Shown: positions 51,027 to 60,943 of the stretch, one piece after another
How the letters are laid out: every line of letters begins with the position of its first letter
How positions within the stretch are numbered: position 1 is the first letter of the stretch
Assembly (NCBI RefSeq): GCF_023101205.1
Contig: NZ_CP078078.1
Coordinates: 2,046,001-2,110,000 of the forward strand
Direction: 5' to 3'
DNA: 64,000 nt
Origin: Microbacterium aurugineum
Lineage (GTDB): Bacteria; Actinomycetota; Actinomycetes; Actinomycetales; Microbacteriaceae
Position numbers and translations under genes: made by a program
The notes under the pieces: model-generated
Database searches by the model: none
Told to the model about the DNA's origin: nothing
Seen by the model: the letters and a program-made list of their open reading frames with translations, nothing else

Positions 51027-54000
51027 GTGTCGAACCAGGTGACCGGCGTCAACGGCGACGGGGGGTTCGGAGCCAATTCCTGGCTCGTTGAAGAGCTCTA
51101 CGAGCAGTTCAAGGTGGACCGCGACTCCGTCGACAAGGAGTGGTGGCCGATCCTGGAGAAGTACCACTCCGACGCGGCGTCCGCGGCTCCTTCCACGGGC
51201 ACGGCGACGGCTGCTGCGCAGGCACATCCCGTCACCGCCCCGATCCCCGTGATCGGCTCGCAGCCCGTGGCACGTACCACGGCCAAGCCGGCCGCGACGG
51301 CGCCGATCCCCGCCCAGGCTCCCAAGCCCGCGCCGAAGCCCGAGGCGAAGGACACCACGGACGTCGTCGAAGAGGACAAGGTCACTCCTCTGCGCGGCTT
51401 GCCGAAGACGTTGGCCGCCAACATGGACGAGTCCCTGACCGTCCCGACCGCGACCAGCGTGCGCACCGTGCCGGCGAAGCTGATGATCGATAACCGCATC
51501 GTCATCAACAACCACATGTCACGCACCCGTGGCGGCAAGATCAGCTTCACCCACCTCATCGGCTGGGCCCTCATCCGCACGCTCGACGAGTTCCGCAGCC
51601 AGAACGTGTTCTACGCCGAGGTCGACGGCAAGCCCTCCGTCGTCGCCCCGGCCCACGTCAACCTCGGCATCGCGATCGACCTGCCCAAGCCCGACGGCAC
51701 GCGCGCTCTCATGGTGCCCAGCATCAAGCGCGCCGACACCATGTCGTTCACCGAATACCTCTCCGCCTATGAAGACCTGGTCACCCGCGCCCGCGGGAAC
51801 AAGCTGACCGCCGGCGACTTCCAGGGCACCACGGTCTCCCTCACCAACCCCGGCGGTATCGGCACCGTGCACTCCGTGCCTCGCCTGATGAAGGGCCAGG
51901 GCTGCATCATCGGAGCCGGTGCCCTCGAGTACCCGGCCGAGTTCCAGGGCGCCAGCGAGAAGACCCTCAACGAGCTGGCGATCGGCAAGACCATCACGCT
52001 CACCAGCACCTACGACCACCGCGTCATCCAGGGTGCGGGGTCCGGCGAGTTCCTCAAGAAGGTGCACGAGCTGCTCATCGGCCAGCGCGGCTTCTACGAC
52101 GACATCTTCGCCGCGCTGCGCATCCCCTACGCCCCGATCCGCTGGAACCCCGACATCGCGGTGGACCTCGCCGAGCGCGTCGACAAGCAGTCCCGCGTGC
52201 AGGAGCTGATCAACTCGTTCCGCGTGCGCGGTCATCTGATGGCCGACATCGACCCGCTCGAATACGTGCAGCGCTCGCACCCCGACCTCGAGATCGAGAG
52301 CCACGGCCTCACGTTCTGGGACCTGGACCGCGAGTTCGTCACCGGAGGGTTCGGCGGTCGCCGCGTCGCGAAGCTCCGCGACATCCTCGGTGTGCTCCGC
52401 GACTCGTACTGCCGCACCCTCGGCATCGAGTACATGCACATCCAGGATCCGGAGCAGCGCCGCTGGTTCCAGGAGAAGGTCGAGGTCAAGTACCAGAAGC
52501 CCGGCCACGACGAGCAGCTGCGGGTTCTCCGCAAGCTCAACGAGGCCGAAGCGTTCGAGACCTTCCTGCAGACGAAGTTCGTGGGTCAGAAGCGCTTCTC
52601 CCTCGAGGGCGGGGAGTCTCTGATCCCGCTCCTCGACGAGATCCTCCAGGGCGCAGCCACCGCCGGGCTCGAGGGCGCGGCCATCGGCATGGCCCACCGT
52701 GGCCGACTCAACGTGCTCACCAACATCGCCGGCAAGACGTACGGTCAGGTGTTCCGTGAGTTCGAAGGCACGCAGACCCCCGGCAACCAGCGCGGCTCCG
52801 GCGATGTGAAGTACCACCTCGGCACCGAGGGAACCTTCGTCGCCGATGACGAGTCCGAGCTTCCGGTCTACCTCGCCGCCAACCCGTCACACCTCGAGAC
52901 GGTCGACGGGGTGCTGGAGGGCATCGTCCGCGCCAAGCAGGACCGCAAGCCGATCGGCACCTTCGCGTGGCTGCCGATCCTCGTGCACGGCGACGCCGCC
53001 TTCGCGGGCCAGGGCGTCGTGGTCGAGACACTGCAGATGTCGCAGCTGCGCGGCTACCGCACGGGTGGCACGATCCACGTCGTCGTGAACAACCAGGTCG
53101 GCTTCACCACCACCCCGAACGACGGTCGCACCTCGATCTACTCGACCGATGTGGCCAAGACGATCCAGGCGCCGGTGTTCCATGTGAACGGCGACGACCC
53201 CGAGGCCGTCATCCACGTCGCCCAGCTCGCGTTCGAGTATCGCGAGCGTTTCCACCGCGACGTCGTGATCGACCTCGTCTGCTACCGCCGACGCGGCCAC
53301 AACGAGGGTGACGACCCCTCGATGACGCAGCCGCTCATGACCGACCTCATCCAGGCCAAGCGCTCGGTGCGCCGCCTGTACACGGAGTCGCTCGTCGGTC
53401 GTGGCGACATCACGGAGCAGGAGTACGACGAGGCCAAGGCGGACTTCCAGAACCGTCTGGAGATCGCCTTCGCCGAGACGCACGCAGCCGAGACCGGCGC
53501 CCTGGACGTGACCCCGGACGCCCCGCCCGTCGATGACACGGTCGGTGCTCCGGACGTGACGGGTGTGCCGAGCGAGGTCATCCAGCTGATCGGTGACGCG
53601 TTCGTGAACAAGCCCGGCGGCTTCACGGTGCACCCGAAGATCCAGCAGCTGCTGGAGAAGCGTCTCGACATGAGCCGCAACGGAGGCATCGACTGGGGCT
53701 TCGGAGAGCTGTTGGCCTTCGGCTCCCTGCTCGTCGAGGGCACTCCGGTGCGACTCGCGGGCCAGGATGCGCGTCGCGGCACCTTCGTGCAGCGGCATGC
53801 GACCCTGCACGACCGCGCGAACGGCCAGGAGTGGCTGCCGCTGTCGAACCTGTCGGACGCCCAGGGCCGCTTCTTCGTCTACGACTCGCTGCTGAGCGAG
53901 TACGCCGCCCTCGGGTTCGAGTACGGCTACTCGGTGGAGGCGCCGGAAGCCCTCGTCCTGTGGGAAGCACAGTTCGGCGACTTCGTGAACGGTGCTCAGT

Positions 54001-54713
54001 CGGTCATCGACGAGTACATCTCGGCAGCCGAGCAGAAGTGGGGCCAGCAGTCCAGCGTGACCCTGCTCCTCCCCCACGGCTACGAGGGCCAGGGCCCCGA
54101 CCACTCCTCGGCGCGGATCGAGCGTTTCCTGCAGCTGTGCGCGCAGGAGAACATGATCGTCTCCCGTCCGTCGACGCCCGCGTCGTACTTCCACCTCCTG
54201 CGGCGCCAGGCGTACGCCCGTCCGCGCAAGCCGCTGATCGTCTTCACTCCGAAGGCGATGCTGCGCCTGCGGGGCGCGACGAGCCCGGTCGAGGCCTTCA
54301 CCCAGGGTCGGTTCGAACCGGTCATCGACGACGACCGCGGTCTCGACCGCGCTGCCGTCAAGCGCGTGCTCGTGCACTCGGGCAAGGTGCACTGGGATCT
54401 GCGCGCCGAGCTCGAGAAGAACCCGAACCCCGAGGTCGCGCTCGTCCGGCTCGAGCAGCTGTACCCGACGCCGATCGACGAGCTCAAGACGATCACCGAT
54501 TCCTACCCCGGCGCCGAGCTCGTGTGGGTCCAGGAGGAGCCGGAGAACCAGGGCGCCTGGCCGTTCCTCGCGCTCGCCTTCGCGGACGTCCCGGGAGACC
54601 GGTCGTTCCGTCCCGTCTCGCGCCCCGCGTCCGCCTCGCCGGCGACGGGCTCGTCGAAGGTGCACGCGGCCGAGCAGGCCGAACTGATCCACGCGGCCGT
54701 CACGCTCGACTGA
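51027..54713 (+). CDS. kgd: Multifunctional 2-oxoglutarate decarboxylase/dehydrogenase (Kgd/SucA with E2-like domain)
   Basis: This 1228-residue protein has the actinobacterial fusion architecture. A short N-terminal segment (WLVEELYEQFKVDRDSVDKE) is followed by an Ala/Pro linker, an E2-type acyltransferase domain (about 115-345, with STYDHRVIQGAGSGEFL as the HxxxG motif) and a thiamine-diphosphate E1 domain (GMAHRGRLNVLTNIAGK near 555, NNQVGFTTTPNDGRTS, and LLPHGYEGQGPDHSSARIER near 1010). It feeds the TCA cycle and makes succinyl-CoA or succinic semialdehyde. The E2 domain lacks a lipoyl module, as usual. The GTG has AAAGAGGG upstream; a long in-frame extension exists but is unlikely to be translated. 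Confidence 0.93.
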   Translation: MSNQVTGVNGDGGFGANSWLVEELYEQFKVDRDSVDKEWWPILEKYHSDAASAAPSTGTATAAAQAHPVTAPIPVIGSQPVARTTAKPAATAPIPAQAPKPAPKPEAKDTTDVVEEDKVTPLRGLPKTLAANMDESLTVPTATSVRTVPAKLMIDNRIVINNHMSRTRGGKISFTHLIGWALIRTLDEFRSQNVFYAEVDGKPSVVAPAHVNLGIAIDLPKPDGTRALMVPSIKRADTMSFTEYLSAYEDLVTRARGNKLTAGDFQGTTVSLTNPGGIGTVHSVPRLMKGQGCIIGAGALEYPAEFQGASEKTLNELAIGKTITLTSTYDHRVIQGAGSGEFLKKVHELLIGQRGFYDDIFAALRIPYAPIRWNPDIAVDLAERVDKQSRVQELINSFRVRGHLMADIDPLEYVQRSHPDLEIESHGLTFWDLDREFVTGGFGGRRVAKLRDILGVLRDSYCRTLGIEYMHIQDPEQRRWFQEKVEVKYQKPGHDEQLRVLRKLNEAEAFETFLQTKFVGQKRFSLEGGESLIPLLDEILQGAATAGLEGAAIGMAHRGRLNVLTNIAGKTYGQVFREFEGTQTPGNQRGSGDVKYHLGTEGTFVADDESELPVYLAANPSHLETVDGVLEGIVRAKQDRKPIGTFAWLPILVHGDAAFAGQGVVVETLQMSQLRGYRTGGTIHVVVNNQVGFTTTPNDGRTSIYSTDVAKTIQAPVFHVNGDDPEAVIHVAQLAFEYRERFHRDVVIDLVCYRRRGHNEGDDPSMTQPLMTDLIQAKRSVRRLYTESLVGRGDITEQEYDEAKADFQNRLEIAFAETHAAETGALDVTPDAPPVDDTVGAPDVTGVPSEVIQLIGDAFVNKPGGFTVHPKIQQLLEKRLDMSRNGGIDWGFGELLAFGSLLVEGTPVRLAGQDARRGTFVQRHATLHDRANGQEWLPLSNLSDAQGRFFVYDSLLSEYAALGFEYGYSVEAPEALVLWEAQFGDFVNGAQSVIDEYISAAEQKWGQQSSVTLLLPHGYEGQGPDHSSARIERFLQLCAQENMIVSRPSTPASYFHLLRRQAYARPRKPLIVFTPKAMLRLRGATSPVEAFTQGRFEPVIDDDRGLDRAAVKRVLVHSGKVHWDLRAELEKNPNPEVALVRLEQLYPTPIDELKTITDSYPGAELVWVQEEPENQGAWPFLALAFADVPGDRSFRPVSRPASASPATGSSKVHAAEQAELIHAAVTLD

Positions 54714-54720
54714 TCCGCAG

Positions 54721-54764
54721 ACGAGGACGGGCGCCGCGACTTCGGTCGCGGCGCCCGTCCTCGT
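54721..54764. terminator. 20-bp perfect hairpin with TTCG loop between kgd and eis-like gene
   Basis: Arms 54721-54740 and 54745-54764 are perfectly complementary around a TTCG tetraloop. The hairpin lies 8 bases after the kgd stop and before the converging end of the next gene, so it is a bidirectional terminator; the following TTTCC is a weak T-tract. Confidence 0.8.
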
Positions 54765-54780
54765 TTCCGTCCAGCTCCGG

Positions 54781-56082
54781 TCAGTACCAGATGTCGAGCG
54801 AGGGCGACGGGAACGCGACCAGCGCCTTGTCGAAGGCGTCGATCGCGGCACGATCCCCGGTGAGACGGCCGGCGCCGTGCAACGAGGACGCCCGAACCCC
54901 ACCGGCGTAGAGCGACGACAGCGTCGAGACGTCGAGCTCGATGTCGGCGGAGCCTCCGTGCGCCTCCTCGACGGTCGCGATGCCCGACTCGTCCACGCGC
55001 AGCCGCCAGTCGCCGGCGGTGAATCCCAACGGGTCCTCGACCCGCAGGACCGTGTCGAGCGGTGCCGAATAACCCCGCGCGGTGAGGGCGGCCGGGAGGT
55101 CGAGGATGCGCAGCCAGCCGTGGTCGTGCACCTCCTGCTTCACGCCACGCGGATCGGCGACGAGCCACGGCAGCGGGTCATCCAGCGGACGGAGGTCGGC
55201 GACGACCTCGTCGACCAGATCGTGCTGCAGCACGAAGCGCCAGAGCGCGGTGCGTGCATCGGCCGTCTCGGCGACGAGCAGACGCACGTCCATCCGGAAC
55301 CGGAAGGTGCCGCTCGCCTCGCTCACCGTGTACGCCAGGACGCCGCGGAGCACTCCGTCCTCGTCGAGGTAGCGCACGCCCCTGGCCTGGTCCCGATCCG
55401 GTGTCGGCGCGACTCCCGAGTACCCTTCCCATCGGCCCTGCCAGCCCGGGATCTGCCCGGGGACCTGTCGACGCGCACGCTCGTGCACGGTCCCGAGGTC
55501 GGCGGCCAGCGTGTCGCGATCGACGTATTCGAGGCGCCCGGGGGGCGTCGCACCGCCCCATCCCGCACGCCGCGTGTTCACGGTCAAACGTGCGACCGGT
55601 ATCGCGGAGCCGAAGCCGTAGCGCCCGTAGATCGTCGCCTCGGAGACGGTGAGGCCCGCGACGGGAACGCCGGCCGATGCTGCGGCTCGCAACTCGCCCT
55701 CCAGCAGAGCCCGCGCGATCCCGCGGCGCCGGTGCGTCGCCGCGACGGTGACCGCGCTGATCGCCCACATGTCGATCTCGCCGCCGCCCGGGAGCGTGAG
55801 CGGCGTGATCCAGGCGTTCGTGGTCGCGATCGGAAGCGTCGCATCCGTCGCGTCGGGCTCGAACACGCCGATGTTGCGCCGAGCCGCGAAGGTCTTGGCG
55901 ACCTGGGCGATCATGTCGCCCGTCGGCTCGGCTCCCAGGAACCCGCGGTCCACCGCGCGTTGGAATGCCGCCGAACGGGTGTCGTCCGACAGATCGACGA
56001 CCCGGTATTCGAGCCCGGAGGTCGCCAGGCGTTCAGTCGAAGTGGGGTCTGCGGTCACGTCCCGCGCATCGATGGAGCTCAT
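54781..56082 (-). CDS. Eis-like GNAT acetyltransferase
   Basis: This 433-residue protein has the three-part Eis layout: a GNAT domain (about 25-160) with WAISAVTVAATHRRRGIARA as the acetyl-CoA loop and GLTVSEATIYGRYGFGSA, a second GNAT-like domain, and a sterol-carrier-like C-terminal domain (about 330-430). The C terminus is the YW carboxylate typical of Eis (...PSPSLDIWY). Eis in mycobacteria acetylates aminoglycosides and proteins; the substrate here is unknown. It is convergent with kgd. Confidence 0.82.
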   Translation of the reverse strand: MSSIDARDVTADPTSTERLATSGLEYRVVDLSDDTRSAAFQRAVDRGFLGAEPTGDMIAQVAKTFAARRNIGVFEPDATDATLPIATTNAWITPLTLPGGGEIDMWAISAVTVAATHRRRGIARALLEGELRAAASAGVPVAGLTVSEATIYGRYGFGSAIPVARLTVNTRRAGWGGATPPGRLEYVDRDTLAADLGTVHERARRQVPGQIPGWQGRWEGYSGVAPTPDRDQARGVRYLDEDGVLRGVLAYTVSEASGTFRFRMDVRLLVAETADARTALWRFVLQHDLVDEVVADLRPLDDPLPWLVADPRGVKQEVHDHGWLRILDLPAALTARGYSAPLDTVLRVEDPLGFTAGDWRLRVDESGIATVEEAHGGSADIELDVSTLSSLYAGGVRASSLHGAGRLTGDRAAIDAFDKALVAFPSPSLDIWY

Positions 56083-56115
56083 CCATCCACACTACCGAGG
56101 CGGTCGGACGCGACG

Positions 56116-56361
56116 TCAGTGCTGCGCGGCCTGAGCCTCACGCAGACGCGCGAACACCTGATCGCGCAGCTGCTCCGGAGCCGTCTCCTTGCAGGCGCGG
56201 GCGATGACCTCGGTGAGGGTCGTCGCCACCAGCGCCTCGTCACGGCACGAGGGGCAGTTCTCCAGATGCTCGCGGATCTCGGTGTGCTCGGTCTTGCACA
56301 CCTCGTTGCGGAGGTACTCCTCCAGATCCTGACGCGCTTTCTCGCAGCCGCAGTCGCTCAT
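56116..56361 (-). CDS. rsrA: Zinc-binding anti-sigma factor, RsrA-like (mycothiol system)
   Basis: This 81-residue protein is a ZAS-type anti-sigma factor. It has Cys at 4, 6 and 22 and the motif HLENCPSC (His32, Cys36, Cys39), the HxxxCxxC signature that coordinates zinc and forms a redox-active disulfide. It would sequester the sigma factor encoded just upstream and release it on thiol oxidation. Its ATG overlaps the sigma gene stop (ATGA). Confidence 0.85.
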   Translation of the reverse strand: MSDCGCEKARQDLEEYLRNEVCKTEHTEIREHLENCPSCRDEALVATTLTEVIARACKETAPEQLRDQVFARLREAQAAQH

Positions 56362-57020
56362 CCCTTGCTCCTCGTGTCAGCCGCGGCGATGCCCCGCTCG
56401 GCGGCGTAGTCTGCCAACAGCTCCCGCAGCATCCGCCTGCCACGGTGCAGGCGGCTCATCACGGTGCCGATGGGCGTCTTCATGATGTCCGCGATCTCCT
56501 GGTACGCGAATCCCTCGACATCAGCGAGGTACACCGCGAGTCGGAAGTCCTCCGGGACGGCCTGCAGAGCGTCTTTGACGACCGAGGCTGGCATCCGGTC
56601 GATCGCCTCCGCCTCCGCCGAACGACTGTGCGACGCGGTGGTCGACTCCGCACCGCCCAGCTGCCAGTCCTCGAGCTCGTCGATCGTGCCCTGGAACGGC
56701 TCGCGCTGCCGCTTGCGGTAGATGTTGATGTACGTGTTCGTGAGGATGCGGTACAGCCACGCCTTGAGATTCGTCCCCTGCGAGAACGTCGACCAGGAGC
56801 CGTACGCCTTCACGAACGTCTCCTGCACGAGGTCTGCGGCGTCCGCCGGATTGCGCGTCATGCGCATCGCGGCGGCATAGAGCTGATCCATGAAAGGGAT
56901 CGCCTGCTCCTCGAATTCGCGCCGAGGGTCGCTGACGGTGTCTGCGGTTGCGGTGTCGTCCATCACCGGCCAGTCTAGGCCGCTGAGGTCGATCACCTCG
57001 CGCTCCAACGTCGCCGGCAT
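56358..57020 (-). CDS. sigR: ECF sigma factor, SigR/SigH-like
   Basis: This 220-residue ECF sigma factor has region 2 (about 45-115: [34 protein letters not shown] and [20 protein letters not shown]) and region 4 (about 150-205: [37 protein letters not shown]). With the RsrA-like partner overlapping downstream, it is the thiol-oxidative-stress sigma factor controlling mycothiol and thioredoxin genes in relatives. GAAGGAGAGA precedes the ATG. I found no obvious GGAAT-type SigR promoter in the 70 bases upstream, so classical autoregulation is not visible. It diverges from aroA. Confidence 0.87.
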   Translation of the reverse strand: MPATLEREVIDLSGLDWPVMDDTATADTVSDPRREFEEQAIPFMDQLYAAAMRMTRNPADAADLVQETFVKAYGSWSTFSQGTNLKAWLYRILTNTYINIYRKRQREPFQGTIDELEDWQLGGAESTTASHSRSAEAEAIDRMPASVVKDALQAVPEDFRLAVYLADVEGFAYQEIADIMKTPIGTVMSRLHRGRRMLRELLADYAAERGIAAADTRSKG

Positions 57021-57090
57021 TCTCTCTCCTTCACCTCGGGAGCCTCGTCTGTCGCGCCGAAGCTCCCTGCGTTTACTAAGGTGAGAACCG

Positions 57091-58407
57091 ATGAGCGCCA
57101 ACAGGTATTCCCCCATCCGCGCGCAGGGTGCCTTTCCTGCGCCCACCACCGATGTGCCCGTGCATGCCGAGCTCACGATCCCCGGCTCGAAATCGCTGAC
57201 GAACCGCGAGCTGATGATCGCCGCGATCGCAGACGGCCCCGGCCGGCTGATCGCGCCGCTGCACTCCGACGACTCCGCCCGCATGGTCGATGCGCTGCGC
57301 GCGCTCGGCGTCGGCATCGAGGAGGTGGAGGCCGGTCACGAGTTCGGTCCCGACCTGGTCGTCACCCCGGCGAAGCTCCGCGGCGGCACGACGATCGACT
57401 GCGGACAAGCCGGTACCGTGATGCGCTTCATCGCTCCGCTCGCGGGGCTCGCCGAGCACGACGTGCACCTCACCGCCCACGAGACGGCCCTGCACCGACC
57501 GATGGGCGGACTCATCAGCGCCCTCCGCGACCTGGGCGTCGACATCGACGATGAAGGCACCTGGTCCCTCCCGTTCACCATTCGCGGTCACGGACGCATC
57601 CGTGGCGGCCGCGTCGAGGTCGACGCCTCCGCATCGAGCCAGTTCGTCTCCGGTCTCCTGCTCGCCGCTCCCCGGTTCGATGTCGGGCTGCACCTCGTGC
57701 ACACCGGCGAACACCTCCCGAGCCTGCCCCACATCGACATGACCATCGAGGCGCTGAGCCGTCGCGGCATCCGCATCGAGCGTCCCGCCGTCGGTGAGTG
57801 GCTCGTCGAGGCCGGCGTGCCGCGCGCCAAGGAGCTCGCGATCGAACCCGATCTCTCGAACGCGGCGCCGTTCCTCGCCGCGGCACTCGTCACCGGCGGT
57901 TCGGTGGCTGTCACCGGTTGGCCCGCGCACTCCACACAGCCGGGCGCGATGCTGCCGGACATCCTGCAGGCTTTCGGTGCCCATGTCGGACGCCACGGCG
58001 GCACGCTCACGGTGCGAGCGGGCTCGAGCATCCGCGGCCTCGATCTCGACCTCTCGGCAGCGAGCGAACTCACCCCGACGCTCGTCGGTCTCGCCGCCTT
58101 CGCCGAGACCCCCACCACGATTCGCGGCATCGGCCACATCCGCCTTCACGAGACGGATCGGATCGCCGCGTTGATCGGCAACCTCCGCGCGCTCGGCGGG
58201 GAGGCCGAGGAACTCCCGGATGGGCTGCGGATCATCCCGCGCCCGCTGCACGGAGGAGAGTGGGCGGCGCACCACGACCACCGCATGGCCACGACCGGCG
58301 CACTCATCGGGCTGCGTGTCCCCGGCGTCGTGATCGACGACATCGGCACGACCGCCAAGACCCTCCCGGAGTTCACGATGCTCTGGGAGCGGATGCTGCG
58401 GGGCTGA
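57091..58407 (+). CDS. aroA: 3-phosphoshikimate 1-carboxyvinyltransferase (EPSP synthase)
   Basis: This 438-residue EPSP synthase has [20 protein letters not shown] (substrate-binding Lys and Ser, about 27-46), [20 protein letters not shown] (PEP-binding loop; many homologues have GNAGTAMR), [10 protein letters not shown] and [20 protein letters not shown]. It makes EPSP in the shikimate pathway. The ATG follows TAAGGT by 8 bases with AAGGTGAG overlapping as ribosome binding site. It is followed after 2 bases by rsgA, and then by bcp, in the same direction. Confidence 0.93.
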   Translation: MSANRYSPIRAQGAFPAPTTDVPVHAELTIPGSKSLTNRELMIAAIADGPGRLIAPLHSDDSARMVDALRALGVGIEEVEAGHEFGPDLVVTPAKLRGGTTIDCGQAGTVMRFIAPLAGLAEHDVHLTAHETALHRPMGGLISALRDLGVDIDDEGTWSLPFTIRGHGRIRGGRVEVDASASSQFVSGLLLAAPRFDVGLHLVHTGEHLPSLPHIDMTIEALSRRGIRIERPAVGEWLVEAGVPRAKELAIEPDLSNAAPFLAAALVTGGSVAVTGWPAHSTQPGAMLPDILQAFGAHVGRHGGTLTVRAGSSIRGLDLDLSAASELTPTLVGLAAFAETPTTIRGIGHIRLHETDRIAALIGNLRALGGEAEELPDGLRIIPRPLHGGEWAAHHDHRMATTGALIGLRVPGVVIDDIGTTAKTLPEFTMLWERMLRG

Positions 58408-58409
58408 CG

Positions 58410-59480
58410 GTGAGCTGGCTCGACGACACCGACGACCTCGACGACGACTTCGAGGACTACGACGAGAGCACCATCCGCACCCGTCCCAACCCGAAGGCCA
58501 ACCGCCCCAGGACCAAGCGTCGCCCGGCGCATGAGGATGCCGAAGTCGGCAGGGTGCTCGGCGTGGACCGCGGTCGCTACTCCGTGCTCGTCGGCGAAGA
58601 CACCCCCGACGAGCGCATGATCACCACGACGAGAGCCCGGGAGCTGCGTCGCATGCCCATCGTCACCGGCGATCAGGCGCGCGTGGTCGGCGACACCTCC
58701 GGTGACGAGGGAACGCTCGCCCGCATCGTCGGCGTCGTGGAGCGTACGTCCCTTCTCCGGCGCAGCGCCGACGACACGGACCAGGTGGAGCGGGTGATCG
58801 TCGCGAACGCCGACCAGATGCTCGTCGTCGTGGCGGCTGCCGACCCGGAGCCGCGTGCGCGTCTCGTCGACCGGTACCTGGTCGCGGCGCTCGATGCCGG
58901 GATCCGCCCCCTTCTCGTTGTGACGAAGACGGACATCGCGGACCCGACGGAGTTCCTCACCCATTTCGACGGCCTCGACCTGCGGGTGTTCACGAGCGCA
59001 CAGGAAGAGATGCCGGTGGACGAGATCGGCGCCGCCCTGGTCGGGCACTCGACCGTCTTCGTCGGGCACTCCGGCGTCGGCAAGTCCACCCTCGTCAACG
59101 CGCTCGTCCCGACGGCCGGACGCGCCACGGGTCACGTGAACCAGGTCACCGGACGGGGGCGACACACCTCCTCCTCCACGGTGTCGCTCCGGTACCAGGG
59201 CGCCGAAGGGACCGGCTGGGTGATCGACACCCCCGGCGTCCGCTCCTTCGGTCTCGGTCACGTGGATCCGGCGAACATCCTCGCGGCCTTCACCGAACTC
59301 GCCGAGATCGCGGAGAACTGCCCGCGTGGCTGCACGCACCTGGCGGACGCTCCCGATTGCGCGCTCATCGAAGCCGCCGATCGGGGCGAGCTGGGCGAGA
59401 CCGGGCGCGCGCGCCTCGACTCGCTCCAGCGACTGCTGCAGACCTTCGCCGACAAGGCGGAGCAGGCCCCCGGCCGGTAG
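58410..59480 (+). CDS. rsgA: Ribosome small-subunit-dependent GTPase A
   Basis: This 356-residue circularly permuted GTPase has an acidic N-terminal extension (about 1-25), an OB-fold (about 45-110) and then the permuted order G4 (VVTKTD), G1 (VFVGHSGVGKSTLVNALV) and G3 (IDTPGVRSFG). The C-terminal zinc module is CPRGCTHLADAPDC. It acts in 30S maturation. The acidic extension is rich in Asp/Glu and unlike E. coli RsgA. The GTG start lies 2 bases after the aroA stop. Confidence 0.92.
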   Translation: MSWLDDTDDLDDDFEDYDESTIRTRPNPKANRPRTKRRPAHEDAEVGRVLGVDRGRYSVLVGEDTPDERMITTTRARELRRMPIVTGDQARVVGDTSGDEGTLARIVGVVERTSLLRRSADDTDQVERVIVANADQMLVVVAAADPEPRARLVDRYLVAALDAGIRPLLVVTKTDIADPTEFLTHFDGLDLRVFTSAQEEMPVDEIGAALVGHSTVFVGHSGVGKSTLVNALVPTAGRATGHVNQVTGRGRHTSSSTVSLRYQGAEGTGWVIDTPGVRSFGLGHVDPANILAAFTELAEIAENCPRGCTHLADAPDCALIEAADRGELGETGRARLDSLQRLLQTFADKAEQAPGR

Positions 59481-59489
59481 GCTGGAGGC

Positions 59490-59963
59490 GTGACCCAGCG
59501 CCTGGAACCCGGTACCGCAGCCCCCGACTTCTCCCTCCTCGACCAGGACGGGAACCTCGTCCGTCTGGCAGACCTGCGCGGCGAGAAGACCGTGCTGTAC
59601 TTCTATCCGGCGGCAATGACGCCCGGATGCACCACCCAAGCCTGCGACTTCCGCGACAGCATCTCCTCGCTCCAGGGCGCCGGCTACCGGGTCATCGGCA
59701 TCTCACGCGACGAGCCGGCGACCTTGGCGAAGTTCCGCGAGCGGGACGCCCTCACGTTCCCCCTCCTCAGCGACCCCGACCACTCGGTCCATGTCGCCTA
59801 CGGCGCCTGGGGCGAGAAGATGAACTACGGCAAGGTCGTCGAAGGCGTCATCCGCTCCACGTTCGTCCTCGATGAGGACGGGAAGATCGACATCGCCCTC
59901 TACAACGTCAAGGCCACCGGCCACGTGGCGCGGCTGCGCAAGCAACTCGGCATCGACGCCTGA
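59490..59963 (+). CDS. bcp: Thioredoxin-dependent thiol peroxidase (Bcp/PrxQ)
   Basis: This 157-residue atypical 2-Cys peroxiredoxin has GTAAPDFSLLDQDGNLVRLA at the start and YPAAMTPGCTTQACDFRDS, with peroxidatic Cys47 and resolving Cys52 (CxxxxC, PrxQ type). Later come FRERDALTFPLLSDPD and TFVLDEDGKI. It reduces peroxides with thioredoxin. The GTG follows TAGGCT by 6 bases; although 9 bases from rsgA, it thus seems to have its own promoter inside the rsgA end. The sigma-R regulated context nearby fits its role. Confidence 0.9.
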   Translation: MTQRLEPGTAAPDFSLLDQDGNLVRLADLRGEKTVLYFYPAAMTPGCTTQACDFRDSISSLQGAGYRVIGISRDEPATLAKFRERDALTFPLLSDPDHSVHVAYGAWGEKMNYGKVVEGVIRSTFVLDEDGKIDIALYNVKATGHVARLRKQLGIDA

Positions 59964-60014
59964 CCCGGTTGGCGGCGGCGCGGCCGCGGCGTCGACACGG
60001 GCACCGCACGGAGC

Positions 60015-60401
60015 TCACTCCGGCGCGCGCTGCGCGCCTTCTCGTCGTGCGCTCGTGATGAGCAGGGCGAACCCGAGCAGAGCCGGAAGTCCGACGCCGA
60101 GGGTGAACGTCCAGGAGACCGGTTGAACCGTCAGGGACGCGAGGGCGAGCGCGACGGCCAGCACCTGGAGCACCACCCCTCCCGAACGCGCCCACGACTT
60201 GCCGGCGCGCGTTCCGAACGCGAATGCCGCGAGAGCGGCCGCACCGATCAGCGTGAGAACGATGAGCGCGATGGCGGTCGGCAGCGACGACGCGTCGCCC
60301 GCTCCGAGACCCGCGAGTTCGATGATCGCGAACACCAGGAGCGCCACCGCTTCGAGGGCAAGGACCCCTGCGGCCGCGAGGGCGATTCCGGGTGCGCGCA
60401 C
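60015..60401 (-). CDS. Small four-helix membrane protein, unknown function
   Basis: This 128-residue protein has four predicted helices (about 5-25, 40-60, 68-88 and 92-115) and a basic tail. No family was recognised. The GTG was chosen because GGGAG lies 5 bases upstream and the region before it looks non-coding and AT-rich. An ATG at 60476 with GGGAG upstream would give 153 residues. A likely promoter (TACCCT) lies about 45 bases upstream of the GTG. Confidence 0.55.
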   Translation of the reverse strand: MRAPGIALAAAGVLALEAVALLVFAIIELAGLGAGDASSLPTAIALIVLTLIGAAALAAFAFGTRAGKSWARSGGVVLQVLAVALALASLTVQPVSWTFTLGVGLPALLGFALLITSARREGAQRAPE

Positions 60402-60630
60402 AGTGTCTCCCAAGGATCGAAAGAGGAGAAAACCCTTGATTTCAGGGTATTCATGTAACAGAATAGAGAAAGTCATGTGCTCCCACAGCGGCGTGGGGCG
60501 GGCGTTCACGCTCGCATCACAATTCGCGGCATTCCGTCCGCATCTCAACAGGGTAGCCGAACCCGAACAGCTACCCGAATCCGAGAAATCGCACCGCGAC
60601 ATCTCTTGAAATCCACACCGAGGAGCCCCC

Positions 60631-60879
60631 ATGGACTGGCGCGATAAGGCCGCCTGCCTGACTGTCGACCCCGAGCTTTTCTTCCCCGTGGGGAACACCG
60701 GCCCGGCCGTCGACCAGATCGAGAAGGCGAAGACCGTCTGCGCCACCTGCACGGTCACCGAGATCTGCCTGCAGTACGCCCTCGAGACCAGTCAGGACTC
60801 GGGCGTCTGGGGCGGCCTCTCCGAAGACGAGCGCCGTGCGCTGAAGCGCCGCGCCGCTCGCGCCCGCCGCGCCTCCTGA
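60631..60879 (+). CDS. whiB1: WhiB-family iron-sulfur transcriptional regulator (WhiB1-like)
   Basis: This 82-residue protein starts MDWRDKAACLTVDPELFFPV and has four cluster-binding Cys at 9, 37, 40 and 46 (C-x27-C-x2-C-x5-C). The G(V/I)WGG turn (GVWGGLSEDERRALKRR) and a basic DNA-binding tail follow. Length and motifs fit WhiB1, an essential 4Fe-4S regulator that binds the housekeeping sigma factor and reacts with NO. GAGGAG precedes the ATG. A 15-bp hairpin terminates it. Confidence 0.9.
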   Translation: MDWRDKAACLTVDPELFFPVGNTGPAVDQIEKAKTVCATCTVTEICLQYALETSQDSGVWGGLSEDERRALKRRAARARRAS

Positions 60880-60884
60880 ACTTC

Positions 60885-60921
60885 CGAAAGCGGCCCGAGA
60901 TCGACTCTCGGGCCGCTTTCG
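60885..60921. terminator. Hairpin between whiB1 and the convergent kinase gene
   Basis: GAAAGCGGCCCGAGA (60886-60900) pairs with TCTCGGGCCGCTTTC (60906-60920) around a 5-base loop, extendable by one pair. It lies 6 bases after the whiB1 stop and serves both converging genes. Confidence 0.75.
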
Positions 60922-60943
60922 CGTGTGCCGGGAGCGCCGGCCC

